DNA from: Palsa-504 sp963839095
GTDB lineage: Bacteria > Actinomycetota > Actinomycetes > Streptosporangiales > Streptosporangiaceae
Length of the DNA: 64,000 nt
Direction of reading: 5' to 3'
Assembly (NCBI GenBank): GCA_963839095.1
Contig: CAWIUF010000066.1
Span: 87,130 to 151,129, forward strand
Shown here: piece after piece, positions 1-8,423 of the stretch
Position numbering within the stretch: position 1 is the stretch's first letter
How the letters are laid out: every line of letters begins with the position of its first letter
Notes under the pieces: generated by a model
The model's input: the letters and a program-made list of their open reading frames with translations, nothing else
The model's database searches: none
Told to the model about the DNA's origin: nothing
Position numbers and translations under genes: made by a program

Positions 1-466
1 CGAACCACTTGGCCGGGACGCGGGCGAACTTGAGCGTGCCTTCCTCGCTGGTGCGCGCGCCGACGACCTGGTCGACGGTTATGTCCTCGTCGAGGAGGGT
101 GACGAGCTCGGGGATGCGCTCGTTCGGGTAGGTGAGGTCGGCGTCGGTCCAGACCACGATGTCGCCCTTGGCCTGCTGGGAGCCGATGCGGCGCACCGTT
201 CCGGCGCCGCCGTTGCGGCGGAACGGCACGACCTTGAGGTGGGGGAAGTCGGGTTCGGCGCGGCGCAGCCGGGCCAGCGTCTGGTCGGTCGAGCCGTCGT
301 CGATGGCGAGCAGCTCATAGCTGATCCCGCTCTTGTCCATGGCGGTGCAGATCCGCTCGACCTCGAGCAGGACGTGCTCTTCCTCGTTGTAACAGGGCAG
401 GACAATCGAGACGTGCGGGGCTCTGTGCTCTACGCTCTGCTCTTGGCCGGCGGCGAAGGTGCTCAC
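1..466 (-). CDS. Family 2 glycosyltransferase, 3' end outside the window
   Basis: Amino-terminal 155 residues of a GT-A fold family 2 glycosyltransferase, which transfers a sugar from a nucleotide donor to an acceptor, often polyprenol phosphate, at the inner membrane face. Visible motifs are SIVLPCYNEEEH near residue 20, the donor-binding AIDDGSTDQT near 55 and VWTDADLTYP near 105 with the metal-binding DxD-like acids. This resembles the polyprenol-phosphate mannosyl/glucosyl transferase group. The GTG at 466 is chosen because it lies 15 nt after the stop of the upstream membrane protein gene, so the two are probably cotranscribed. The frame is open to the window edge. Acceptor and sugar cannot be told. 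Confidence 0.85.
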   Translation of the reverse strand, partial: MSTFAAGQEQSVEHRAPHVSIVLPCYNEEEHVLLEVERICTAMDKSGISYELLAIDDGSTDQTLARLRRAEPDFPHLKVVPFRRNGGAGTVRRIGSQQAKGDIVVWTDADLTYPNERIPELVTLLDEDITVDQVVGARTSEEGTLKFARVPAKWF

Positions 467-480
467 GAGCGGCGAGGATA

Positions 481-3354
481 CTAGCCCTGAGCCTCCACCG
501 GGACACTCATCCATACCGTGTAGTGGATGAGCCAGGTGCGGGTGGGCGGCGCGGTCAGGTTGTGCGCCTCCTGGGTGGTCAGCAGGTTGACCACTTCGTT
601 CGGCTTCGTGCCGCCGGATGGCAGCTCGGTTTCGTTCTCGGCCAGGAGCACCGGGCGGCGGCCGACCGCCTCGATGCCCTCGTCCACCTGGCCGAGCGTC
701 TTGGTGCTGGTGAGCACGGCCGCGGGCACGCCGCACATGCCCCGGATCAGCTGGGCGAACCGGTCGGCGGTGAGCTGGTCGAGGATGACCACCGAGGCTT
801 CCGGGCCGATCGTCCCGCACAGGTCGTTCACCGCGTCGAGCTCGCCCGGGCCGATCGTGCGGAACGCCATGCCGTGGGCGCTCACGCCGTTCTTGGTGAA
901 GCTGAGGTCGAGGGTGGTCAGCGCGGTCGGGATGAGCAGCGAGGCCGCCCCGCAGGTGGCCACGACCGCGGCGGTGGCCCTCGTCCGGCCCAGCTGGGCG
1001 GCCTGGTCCTTGAGCCAGGTGACGGCCCAGATCGCGCCGAGGATCAGCCCCGGCAGCACGAACGGCACCAGGCGGCGGCTGGCCCACGGCTGGTCGGGGG
1101 CGACGGCCGGGCGGTAGAGCACGGTCACGATCACCCACAGCGCGATCATCAGCGGCAGCGCCCAGGCGCGGGCCTGGGCTTGTGCTCGTGCTTCGGCTGG
1201 GTCGTCCCAGTGGATCAGGGCCTTGGTGGTGCGCTTGGCCAGGGCGGCCAGGCCCAGTGCGCCGAGCAGGACGGCGGGGACGCCGAGGTACCAGATCACC
1301 CAGTAGAGGCTGTCCTCGTAGTACTGCTGCCTGCCGTCGACGGGCAGGCCGGCCAGCTTCTGGAGTTCGGCGACGTAGGCGATCGAGGCGGGGATGGTTT
1401 CCCCGCGCACTGTCTGGACCAGCGGCCTGATCGCGAAGCCGACGAAGATCACGGTGGTGAGGACGGCGGCCGCGGCGGGCAGCCAGCGGGCTATTTTTGT
1501 GTTGCGTGCTTTTCTGAGCTTTCTTCGGGCCGCCGGGCTGGCGGTCGCGATGACCAGGACCACGGTGGCGGCCAGGGTAGCCGCGACGAGGTAGCCGAGG
1601 GGGCGCAGCGACGGCGCCTCCAGATCCAGGTAGGGGCGGGACTTCAGGTAGCCGTCGGCGAGGCCGTAGCCCACGCCGGCGATGAGGGCGAGCCCGAACG
1701 GGATCGCCCGCCGGGACCGCGCGGCCAGCAGCACGCCCAGGAACGGGACGGCCGGGAGGATGTCGCTGAGCCCGTCGATGCGGACCAGGATGGTCAGGCC
1801 CAGGGCCAGGCCGCCGAGGGCGGCCAGCACCATGTCCTGGTTGAGTGAGTACCGGACGTGCGGACCTTCGCCTTTGGGGCTCTTCAGCGCGAGCGAGTCG
1901 GTCAGCAGGCACAGGCCGCCGAACAGCAGGACCTCGGCCAGCGGCTCGCTGAACGAGCTGCGGCTGGTGTACTGCTGCGGCAGGCTCAGCGCCAGCACCG
2001 CCGCCGCGGCCGGCGCCCACCGCGGCCCGGTCAGGCGGCCCGCCAGGCCGCCGAAACTCAGGATGGCGCAGCCGCCGATGACCGGCGTGATCACCAGCGC
2101 GGCCGGGATCCCGCCGATCCAGATCGCGGCCGCCAGGACCAGCGGCATGCCGGTCATGAACTGCGGGACGATGCCGGTGCCGCGCGGGTAGTAGTTGGAG
2201 CTGGCGAAGCTCAGGCCCGGATGCGGGCCGCCGAACGCGGTCGCGTCATTGGGGATGGGCAGGTAGCCGTGGTGCGCGATCCAGTACCCCACCTGGAGAT
2301 ACGTGGCGGGGTCGCGGAGGTAGATGATCTGCTGGGTGCGTTCGGTTAGCTGCCAGGCGGTAAAAGCGATCGCGACCGCGATGGTCGCCGCGACGGCCCA
2401 CCAGGGGGTGGCGGGCTTCGCCTTGGGCTCGGTTCTGGGGCTGGCCTCGGTTCTGGGGCTGGCCTTGGTCCTGGGGCTGGCCTTGGGATCGGGGCTGGCT
2501 TTGGGATCGGGGCTGGCTTTGGGATCGGGGCTGGCTTTGGGACCGGCCTTTGCTTTGGGGCTAGCTGGGCGGAAGGCGGGCCAGGCGGGGGGCAGGCGGC
2601 GGATGGCGAAGTAGCAGAGGAGGCCGGCCAGCGGGGCGAACATGAACACCATGGGCATGGCCGAGAGCCGGCCGGTGAGCAGCAACGGGAACGACGGCAG
2701 CAGCCAGGCCGCGGCGAGCATCGCGGGCACCACGGTCACGGCCCCGAACCACCACGTGGCCCGGCTGTATCTCTCGCCGGCCAGTTCCTGGCTCTCGGCC
2801 AGTTCCTGGCTTCCGGCCAGTTCCTGGCTCCCGGCCGCTCGCTCCTGGAGCGCTGCCGCTTGCTTGCGGCTCTCGGCGCCTCGCTCCTGGCTTCCGGCTA
2901 CTGGCGCGGGATCCTTGCGGGCCGGCTCGCGGTCCTCGTCGGCCGGCCCGTGGTCTTTGACGGCCGGCCCGTGGTCTTTGACGGGCTGCTCGGGACCTTT
3001 GCCGGGCTGGTCGTAGCTCGTGCCGGGCTGCTCTGGGTTCTCTGGCGCACGGCCGGTTGCGGCCCCATCCAGGTCGCGCTGCGCGTCGGGTGTCTCAGCG
3101 GACTCTCCTGCGTCAGCCTTCGCGGGCTCACTCTCGCCGCGTGCCGGGCTGGACGACTTCGCGGGACCCTTCCCGGCGACTGTGGCGGACGGCTTCGGGG
3201 TTCCTTCAGCGCCGTCTGTCGCGGTGGCTTCGACGTCGGGCGTCTTCGCGGTCCTGCCTGCGTCGGCCTGCGTGGTTTCTTTCGGGCGGCCTTCCACGCT
3301 GGAGGCCTTCGCACTGCCCTCCGTGTCTTTTTCCTTCGCCGGGGAATCCGTCAC
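481..3354 (-). CDS. Large GT-C-like polytopic membrane protein with repetitive N-terminal region
   Basis: 957 residues. The first roughly 195 are charged, low-complexity and disordered, with short repeats such as VKDHGPA twice and SQELAG three times. A membrane segment near 200 is followed by a second repeat linker of PDPKAS units (about 270-310), then about ten hydrophobic helices. The loop after the first core helix holds IYLRDPATYLQVGYWIAHHG, an acidic first-loop pattern seen in GT-C fold glycosyltransferases that use polyprenyl-phosphate sugars. The soluble C-terminal 110 residues may face outward. A GT-C role in surface glycan assembly is inferred from topology and from the GT2 gene directly downstream. 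The exact family is not recognised. Start is GTG at 3354. Confidence 0.6.
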   Translation of the reverse strand: MTDSPAKEKDTEGSAKASSVEGRPKETTQADAGRTAKTPDVEATATDGAEGTPKPSATVAGKGPAKSSSPARGESEPAKADAGESAETPDAQRDLDGAATGRAPENPEQPGTSYDQPGKGPEQPVKDHGPAVKDHGPADEDREPARKDPAPVAGSQERGAESRKQAAALQERAAGSQELAGSQELAESQELAGERYSRATWWFGAVTVVPAMLAAAWLLPSFPLLLTGRLSAMPMVFMFAPLAGLLCYFAIRRLPPAWPAFRPASPKAKAGPKASPDPKASPDPKASPDPKASPRTKASPRTEASPRTEPKAKPATPWWAVAATIAVAIAFTAWQLTERTQQIIYLRDPATYLQVGYWIAHHGYLPIPNDATAFGGPHPGLSFASSNYYPRGTGIVPQFMTGMPLVLAAAIWIGGIPAALVITPVIGGCAILSFGGLAGRLTGPRWAPAAAAVLALSLPQQYTSRSSFSEPLAEVLLFGGLCLLTDSLALKSPKGEGPHVRYSLNQDMVLAALGGLALGLTILVRIDGLSDILPAVPFLGVLLAARSRRAIPFGLALIAGVGYGLADGYLKSRPYLDLEAPSLRPLGYLVAATLAATVVLVIATASPAARRKLRKARNTKIARWLPAAAAVLTTVIFVGFAIRPLVQTVRGETIPASIAYVAELQKLAGLPVDGRQQYYEDSLYWVIWYLGVPAVLLGALGLAALAKRTTKALIHWDDPAEARAQAQARAWALPLMIALWVIVTVLYRPAVAPDQPWASRRLVPFVLPGLILGAIWAVTWLKDQAAQLGRTRATAAVVATCGAASLLIPTALTTLDLSFTKNGVSAHGMAFRTIGPGELDAVNDLCGTIGPEASVVILDQLTADRFAQLIRGMCGVPAAVLTSTKTLGQVDEGIEAVGRRPVLLAENETELPSGGTKPNEVVNLLTTQEAHNLTAPPTRTWLIHYTVWMSVPVEAQG
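2428..2545. repeat. In-frame 18-nt minisatellite (PDPKAS units)
   Basis: About six degenerate tandem units, the cleanest reading ggggctggctttgggatc on the plus strand. It encodes Pro-Asp-Pro-Lys-Ala-Ser units in the cytoplasmic linker of the large membrane protein. All units are multiples of three, so the frame is kept. Shorter repeats lie at about 2776-2835 and 2940-2985 in the same gene. Confidence 0.85.
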
Positions 3355-3503
3355 TTCGGCACTTCTGCCTCAGTCACCCCATCGGCACGTGGCCCAAGAC
3401 GCACCAAACCACAATAGGCCCTGCGCCTGTCACGCCTGGACCCGATACCGCACGCCCGAGATGCTCCGGCTCAAGATCCGGCGACTGGCACGCGGCCCGG
3501 GTT

Positions 3504-3575
3504 CCCGGCAACGACATCAATGCCACATCGTTGTCGTAATAGCGACATCAATGCCACTTTGATGTCGTTGCCGGG
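3504..3575. terminator. Perfect 17-bp inverted repeat, probable terminator
   Basis: Arm cccggcaacgacatcaa at 3504-3520 is perfectly repeated in inverse at 3559-3575. The 38-nt loop holds a smaller hairpin and a direct repeat: cgacatcaatgccac occurs at 3512-3526 and 3543-3557. It lies between two minus-strand units, downstream of the small secreted-protein candidate. A transcription terminator is the simplest reading, but the direct repeat inside the dyad is unusual. Confidence 0.65.
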
Positions 3576-3594
3576 CGCCGGATACGGGCACTAG

Positions 3595-3977
3595 ATGGGG
3601 CCTTTGGTGCGGATGCTTACGTTGAGGGCGGGATCGGGTCGCTTCCCGGGTGGGGAGGACTGGGGCGGTTCTCGGGGCTGGGTGGTGGGGAGGACTGGGG
3701 CGGTTCCGGGGCTGGGTGGTGGAAGCCCGGCGCGGTTCCGGGGCTGGGTGGTGGAAACCGCCCGCGCTGCTGGTTCAGGTGGTGGTGTTAGTGGCTGCAG
3801 GTGAGTAGTTCGAGTGGCTGCAGGTGATGGTGAAGTTCTCCCAGGCGAGCCAGGGCTCGGGTGGCGTCTGAGTGGATCACGTCGGCGGTGCGGCCGCCGC
3901 CGCTCACGGCGGTGAGGTATCGCGACGGCGGCCGCGGCGATGCCCGCGGCCCGGCCGAGCTTGCTCTTGATGTTCAT
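3595..3977 (-). CDS. Small secreted proline-rich protein candidate, frame uncertain
   Basis: Minus-strand ATG at 3977 opens with MNIKSKLGRAAGIAAAAVA, a convincing signal-peptide start with two lysines, an arginine and an Ala-rich core, preceded by a G-rich stretch. Beyond about residue 20 the frame is doubtful. One frame continues to 3591 through Arg-rich then Pro-rich sequence. A frame shifted by one gives a short protein ending near 3800. The Pro-rich part is built on a roughly 33-nt tandem repeat (3655-3760). No family is recognised. It is either a short exported protein with a base error or a decayed surface protein. Confidence 0.35.
3655..3760. repeat. Three-copy tandem repeat, 32-35 nt period
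   Basis: Three copies of a unit beginning gcggtt and containing ggggctgggtggtgg start at 3665, 3700 and 3732. On the minus strand they would encode Thr-Gln-Pro/Pro-rich sequence. The period is not a constant multiple of three (35, then 32). Confidence 0.8.
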
Positions 3978-3999
3978 GTGTCCCCGCCCCCGGATGTGA

Positions 4000-4017
4000 C
4001 TCTGTCGGCTGACAGAG
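4000..4017. promoter_or_regulatory. Small perfect dyad upstream of the secreted-protein candidate
   Basis: ctctgtc, a 4-nt loop, then gacagag. It lies about 25 nt upstream of the minus-strand ATG at 3977, where an operator or promoter element would be expected. No known consensus is matched. Confidence 0.35.
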
Positions 4018-4084
4018 GGCAGCAACGGGGCGGAGATACAAATAGGCGGAAAGCTAACCGGCGGCGGGGCTAGCTGGACGCGAG

Positions 4085-5569
4085 CTAACCGGACGCGGGG
4101 GTGGCGAGGACCTTGGGGTCTTCGGGGTCCTCGGGGTGCGTGAAGGCCTCGGGGTCCTCGGGGTGGGTGAAGGCCTCGGGGTGGGTGAAGGCCTCGGGGT
4201 GGGTGAGAGCCTCGGGATCCACGGGGAGGACGAGGGCTTCGGGGTCTTCGCGATCGGGTTGACCGGCGGAGCTGCGGTCGGGCGGGGAGACCGGCTGGTC
4301 GGCGGAGTTGCGGCCGGCCTGGGAGACCACGAGCCACATGATCATGGCGGCCGGGTAGATGAAGTAGCCGAACCGGGTCGAGGGGGCCAGTACGAACATG
4401 ATGGACAGGCCCAGGACCAGGCGGATGGTGGCGGCCGGGACGTCGCGGGGCGGGCGGATCACCAGCGACACCGCGATGGCGAGGCCGGAGCCGACGAGCA
4501 GGACGACCACGATCGTGTGGCCGATGACGCCGGTCGAGGCCAGCACGTGGCCCAGCAGCGGGCTGGATGCCTGCGAGTGCACGCTGGCCAGGCCGAGCGG
4601 GAACAGGATCGTGTTCTTGATCAGGGAGCCCGGCTTGAGGACGGCGAACGGGCCCACGATGAGGACGACCACGGCCAGCGCGACGCCGAGGAAACGCCAG
4701 GCCATGCGCTTGCCGTCCCGCACGTAGAGGAGGGCGAACGCTATCGCCAGGGCCGGCCAGGCGGTGGCCTTCATCGCCGACGCGATGCCGAGGGCCACCC
4801 CGGCGGCCAGCGTGGTGTTCTCCCGGTAACCCCACAGCAGGGCGAAGCCGAGGCACATGAACGCGACCATGGGCACGTCGGTGCCGCCGACGCACAGCTC
4901 GAACGCGATGATCGGGGAGGCGGTCAGCAGCAGCGCCCAGCGGACGGTGTCCCGGGCCCCGGCGACGCGCAGCGCCATCGCGAAGACCCCGATGAACACG
5001 ACGCCGAACCAGACCCGGGGGTCGGTGAGCACGCCGTGGCCGAGCAGGGCCTGCGGCACGCCGAACACCGCCATCAGGGGCAGGTACGGGTTGTACTGGT
5101 TCGGGTCGGTGGTGCCGGCCAGCGCCTGCGCGCTGCGGTACGGGGTCCCGTCCTGGATGAGCTCGTGCGCCGACTGGGCCACCACGCCGACCTCGGGCTC
5201 CCCGAAGCCGTGCGCGATCAGCCAGAGCAGCGGGAACAGGATGGCCCCGCCCACCGCCGCGGTCAGGGCGAGGTTGACGCCGCGGACCGGCCGTGACCTG
5301 AAGGCCAGGACGGCGAACGCGGCCAGCGCGTACCCGACCACGGCGGCCTGCCCCCACAGGCGGTGCCGCGGGTCGGTACTGAACAGCGTTACTCCGCCGG
5401 CGAACAGGGCAGAAGCGGTCAACCCGGCGATCAGCCAGAGCCCCGGCATGGTAGTTACGGACTGCCAGGCCTCGGGTTCGGCTGCCCCGGTGCCGCCGAC
5501 GACCCCCGTCGTAGGCGCGAGTACGCGAGTTTCGCGTCTCTCCACACGACATATCGTACGCGCCCGCAT
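4085..5569 (-). CDS. Polytopic membrane glycosyltransferase-like protein (GT87/DUF2029-like)
   Basis: 494 residues with about eleven hydrophobic helices between residues 45 and 420. Loops include an acidic stretch GEPEVGVVAQSAHELIQDG near 125 and DPNQYNPYLPLMAVFG near 155, patterns of polyprenol-phosphate-dependent GT-C mannosyltransferases of the DUF2029/GT87 kind. The soluble tail (about 430-494) carries tandem THPEAF/DPEAFTHPE repeats encoded by a minisatellite at about 4120-4215. It lies just beyond a strong terminator-like dyad, so it is probably its own unit. ATG at 5569 is used; the GTG 21 nt further in is also possible because a TACGAT-like -10 lies close upstream. Substrate unknown. 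Confidence 0.6.
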   Translation of the reverse strand: MRARTICRVERRETRVLAPTTGVVGGTGAAEPEAWQSVTTMPGLWLIAGLTASALFAGGVTLFSTDPRHRLWGQAAVVGYALAAFAVLAFRSRPVRGVNLALTAAVGGAILFPLLWLIAHGFGEPEVGVVAQSAHELIQDGTPYRSAQALAGTTDPNQYNPYLPLMAVFGVPQALLGHGVLTDPRVWFGVVFIGVFAMALRVAGARDTVRWALLLTASPIIAFELCVGGTDVPMVAFMCLGFALLWGYRENTTLAAGVALGIASAMKATAWPALAIAFALLYVRDGKRMAWRFLGVALAVVVLIVGPFAVLKPGSLIKNTILFPLGLASVHSQASSPLLGHVLASTGVIGHTIVVVLLVGSGLAIAVSLVIRPPRDVPAATIRLVLGLSIMFVLAPSTRFGYFIYPAAMIMWLVVSQAGRNSADQPVSPPDRSSAGQPDREDPEALVLPVDPEALTHPEAFTHPEAFTHPEDPEAFTHPEDPEDPKVLATPASG

Positions 5570-5578
5570 CCCGGGCGG

Positions 5579-5625
5579 GCGTCACCCGTGCGGATGATGT
5601 GGGTATCATCCGCACGGCGTGACGC
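5579..5625. terminator. Long inverted repeat, probable terminator of the glycan operon
   Basis: Arms 5579-5598 and 5605-5625 pair over about 20 bp with one bulged base around loop gtgggt; the core cgtgcggatgat/atcatccgcacg is perfect. It sits between the stop of the upstream GT2 gene (5653) and the start of the GT-C-like gene (5569), both on the minus strand, so it probably ends the operon that runs down from 10988. Confidence 0.75.
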
Positions 5626-5652
5626 ACGCGGTAGCCGGACGGGAGCAGCGGG

Positions 5653-6554
5653 TCAGATGACGGGGGGACGGCCGGCCCGGGTCATCCGCCAGGCGGTGCG
5701 CAGCGCGATGGGGCGGCGCGGGCCCGGGTCGGTCCGCCAGCCCTCGGCGAAACCGGCGAACCAGGGGGCGAGCGCGCCCCGGCGGCCGCGCTCGCGGGCC
5801 ACCGTGAGCGCCATCCAGTCGGCCAGGTAGACCGCGGCCAGCGGCCAGGGCAGGTTGCGGCGGGCCAGCAGCACCCGGTTGCGCCCGTCCCGGCGGCGGA
5901 ACGTGTCGTGCCTGGTGTTCGGCAGCGAGTGGTGGTTCATCCGGGCGGTCGCGTCGTACTCGAGCCGGTAGCCGCGGTCCATCAGCCGCCAGGCCAGGTC
6001 GGTCTCCTCGTGCCCGTAGAAGAACAGGTCCGGCAGGCCGCCCGCCTCGGTGTAGGCCGACCGCCGGATCGCGCACGCCCCGCCGAGGAACGTCGTCACG
6101 ACCGAGGACCGCTCCGGGTCGCCCGGCCCGCAGCCGGGGCACGTGCCAGCGCGCGCCGGGGCCGCCTTCGGGGTCGACCACCTGCATGGACAGCACGGCC
6201 AGGGCCGGGTCGGCGGCGAACCGGGCCGCGATGTGGGCGGCCAGGCCGGGGTCGGGATACCAGCCGTCGTCGTCCAGGAACAGCACTACGTCGCCGGTGC
6301 AGGCGGCCACCCCGGCGTTGCGGCCGCCCGAGACCCCGAGGTTCTCCGGCAGCGAGACGACCTGGACCCCGGCGGGCAGGCCGGTCACCTCGGCGCCGTT
6401 GCCCACCACGACCAGCTCGACCGGGCGGCCACCCAGTGCTCGACAGATTCTGGGCCAGCACGCTGTCGATGGCCCGGACGACCTCGGCCGGGCGGTTCCC
6501 CATCGTGAGGATGACGCAGGACAGGGTGAGGGTGCGCTGGTCGGTCATGGTCAT
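5653..6554 (-). CDS. Family 2 glycosyltransferase (rhamnosyltransferase-like), two frame breaks
   Basis: About 300 residues once two single-base breaks are bridged, near 6440 and 6110. The first frame gives the start and LSCVILTMGNRPAEV. The second gives VVSLPENLGVSGGRNAGV and the DxD-type VLFLDDDGWYPDP. The third gives TTFLGGACAIRRSAY and the catalytic-acid motif YGHEETDLAWRLMDRG. This is the WbbL/rhamnosyltransferase-like GT2 layout. ATG at 6554 overlaps the TGA of the CDP-alcohol phosphotransferase gene (ATGA), so the two are translationally coupled. Both breaks lie in G/C-rich runs and the protein is otherwise complete, so they are probably sequencing errors. The sugar it transfers is unknown. 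Confidence 0.8.
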
Positions 6555-7327
6555 CGGAGCCTCCGGGACGCCACGATGGCAACGAGGTGGGCCGCCGTCA
6601 TCGCCACGCCCACCACCAGGGCGGCGACGGTCAGCACGCGGGTGGCGGTCAGGTCGCCCCCGATGGCGTCGGCGATCGCGGCCGCCAGGATCAGCACGGA
6701 CAGCTCGACGGCCTGGATGATCCGGTGCACCCGCAGCATCGAGGCCAGCCGCCGGGCCAGCGCCAGGCCCTGCGACCGGGGCGCGAGCGCCTCGTCGTCG
6801 TGCTTGCCGTCCAGGCCGGAGGAGGCCCGGGCCACGATCACGGTGTCGGTCTCGGCCTTGATCAAGGTGGCGCAGATGGCCGCGGCCAGCCCCATGGTCA
6901 CGTAGCCGCCGGACAGCGAGAAGTGCCCCTGGGCGCGGATGCCCAGGCCGGCCAGCAGCAGCGCCTCCGCGATGTAGTGGCCCATCCGGTCCAGGTACAC
7001 CCCGGCGGCCGAGAACCGCCCGGTGTACCGGGCCAGCTCGCCGTCGGCGCAGTCGAACAGCAGGTAGAGCTGGATGAGCAGGAACACGCCGACGGCGGCC
7101 GGGAGCCCGGGCACCGCGGCCAGCACCCCGGCGGCCACGCCGGACAGCATGAAGCAGACGGTGACCGCGTTCGGCGACCAGCCGAGCCGGGCGAACACGA
7201 TGGTGGCGAACGGGGACAGCTTGCGCATGTAGAGCCGGCCGAACCAGTGCTCGTCGTTCAGCCGGGCCAGCACCTCGGGCGGCTGCCCCTTGGCGCGCAC
7301 CTCGGCCAGCGTGGGACCCGGCGTCAT
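6551..7327 (-). CDS. CDP-alcohol phosphatidyltransferase family membrane enzyme
   Basis: 258 residues, integral membrane, about six helices. The family joins a CDP-activated alcohol to a second alcohol and releases CMP. The signature is clear at residues 92-117: D92, D95-G96, A99-R100, G109 and D113. The last position, normally Asp and the proposed catalytic base, is His117 (LDRMGHYIAE). It overlaps both neighbours by four bases (ATGA), placing it in one operon with the glycerol-1-phosphate-dehydrogenase-like gene upstream and the GT2 gene downstream. That suggests its CDP-alcohol is made by the nucleotidyltransferase of the same operon rather than being CDP-diacylglycerol. The product is unknown. 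Confidence 0.85.
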   Translation of the reverse strand: MTPGPTLAEVRAKGQPPEVLARLNDEHWFGRLYMRKLSPFATIVFARLGWSPNAVTVCFMLSGVAAGVLAAVPGLPAAVGVFLLIQLYLLFDCADGELARYTGRFSAAGVYLDRMGHYIAEALLLAGLGIRAQGHFSLSGGYVTMGLAAAICATLIKAETDTVIVARASSGLDGKHDDEALAPRSQGLALARRLASMLRVHRIIQAVELSVLILAAAIADAIGGDLTATRVLTVAALVVGVAMTAAHLVAIVASRRLR

Positions 7328-8379
7328 GTCGCACTCCCCACGACGGCGGCGAAGCTCTCCACCCGTTCGGCGATCTGGTTCTCGTCGAGGTCGAGCCGTT
7401 CCAGGATGGTGTACCGGCCCGGCCGGGTGGCCGGGGCGTGCAGCACCGCCTTGGTGAACTCGGCGTGGCTCAGGCCCAGGTCGGCCGGGGTGCGCGGCAG
7501 CCCGTGGCGGGCCAGGCAGGCCGAGGTGAGCGCGAGCAGGCGGTCCTCGCCGCGCAGGTAGGTGCAGAACAGCGCGCCGACGCCGGCCAGCTCGCCGTGG
7601 TTGGCGGTGCCGGGGTACAGCTGCTCGATCGCGTGCAGGATCTCGTGGTCGCCGCCGCTGCTGGGCCGGCTCGAGCCGGCCACCGTCATCGCGATCCCGG
7701 ACAGGATCAGCGACTCGGCCAGCACCGTGAGGAAGGCGTCGTCTTCCACCGTGCCCGGCTGGTGCAGCACCGCCTGGGCGGCCGTCCGGGCCAGCGTGAC
7801 CGCCAGCCCGTCGATCGGCTCGCCCCGGTCGGCCACGGCCAGTTCCCAGTCCGCCACGGCTGACAGGTTGTTGACCACGTCCCCCACACCCGATCTGACC
7901 GAACGGGCCGGGCCGTTGCGCACCCGGTCCAGGTCCACGATCACCGCCACCGGCGGGACCACTCCGTAGGAGCCCTTGCCCGACTCGTGCTCCAGTGAGC
8001 TGGTCGGGGACGCGATTCCGTCGTGCGCCAGGTTGGTGGCCACCGCGATCATCGGGACGCCGGCCATGTGCGCGGCGAACTTGGTCACGTCGATGGTCCG
8101 GCCGCCGCCGATGCCCGCCACCGCCTCGTAGGCGTTGGCCCGCAGCTGCTTGCCCAGCGCGACCGCGCTGTCGACGGTGCCGTCCTCGACCCGGAATACC
8201 TCGGCCGGGCCCAGGTCCAGGTCGGCGAGCACGCTGTCACCCTGACCGGGACCGACCGCGACGGCGACCCGGCCGCCGGTGGCGATCCGCCGGTCGGCCA
8301 GCAGCGCGCCGAGGTCCGCGACCGCGCCCGGGCGCACGTCCACGACGAGCGGCGCGGTGACGATGCGGGACAGCTGCAT
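7324..8379 (-). CDS. Iron-containing alcohol dehydrogenase, sn-glycerol-1-phosphate dehydrogenase-like
   Basis: 351 residues, full length for the family. The NAD-binding GIGGGRTIDVTK lies at about 89-100. Metal ligands expected in the AraM/EgsA branch are visible: Asp120 in NLAHDG, His in SGGDHEILHA near 240 and His in TANHGELAG near 260. The family reduces dihydroxyacetone phosphate to sn-glycerol-1-phosphate (EgsA/AraM) or acts on related keto-polyols. Here it sits between a nucleotidyltransferase and a CDP-alcohol phosphotransferase, so it probably supplies the polyol phosphate that is then CDP-activated. Whether the substrate is dihydroxyacetone phosphate is inferred, not seen. Confidence 0.8.
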   Translation of the reverse strand: MQLSRIVTAPLVVDVRPGAVADLGALLADRRIATGGRVAVAVGPGQGDSVLADLDLGPAEVFRVEDGTVDSAVALGKQLRANAYEAVAGIGGGRTIDVTKFAAHMAGVPMIAVATNLAHDGIASPTSSLEHESGKGSYGVVPPVAVIVDLDRVRNGPARSVRSGVGDVVNNLSAVADWELAVADRGEPIDGLAVTLARTAAQAVLHQPGTVEDDAFLTVLAESLILSGIAMTVAGSSRPSSGGDHEILHAIEQLYPGTANHGELAGVGALFCTYLRGEDRLLALTSACLARHGLPRTPADLGLSHAEFTKAVLHAPATRPGRYTILERLDLDENQIAERVESFAAVVGSAT

Positions 8380-8423
8380 GAACGGGAGACTACCGGGTCA
8401 CGAACGCGGAGTGGCCCCGAAGC

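Noticed and set aside
523..1848. 441-residue plus-strand open frame antisense to the large membrane protein
   Set aside because: Composition (Gly, Arg, Asp, Gln, His) is that of an antisense shadow in GC-rich DNA; the minus frame has membrane helices and a coherent start.
2428..2545. Tandem repeats as a CRISPR array
   Set aside because: Units are adjacent without spacers, degenerate, in frame and inside a gene; the same applies to the other minisatellites.
3591..5627. 678-residue minus-strand open frame
   Set aside because: Over most of its length it is the shifted frame of the 494-residue membrane protein, rich in Arg/Pro/Gly; only its last 130 codons, starting at a signal-peptide-like ATG, were kept as a weak candidate.
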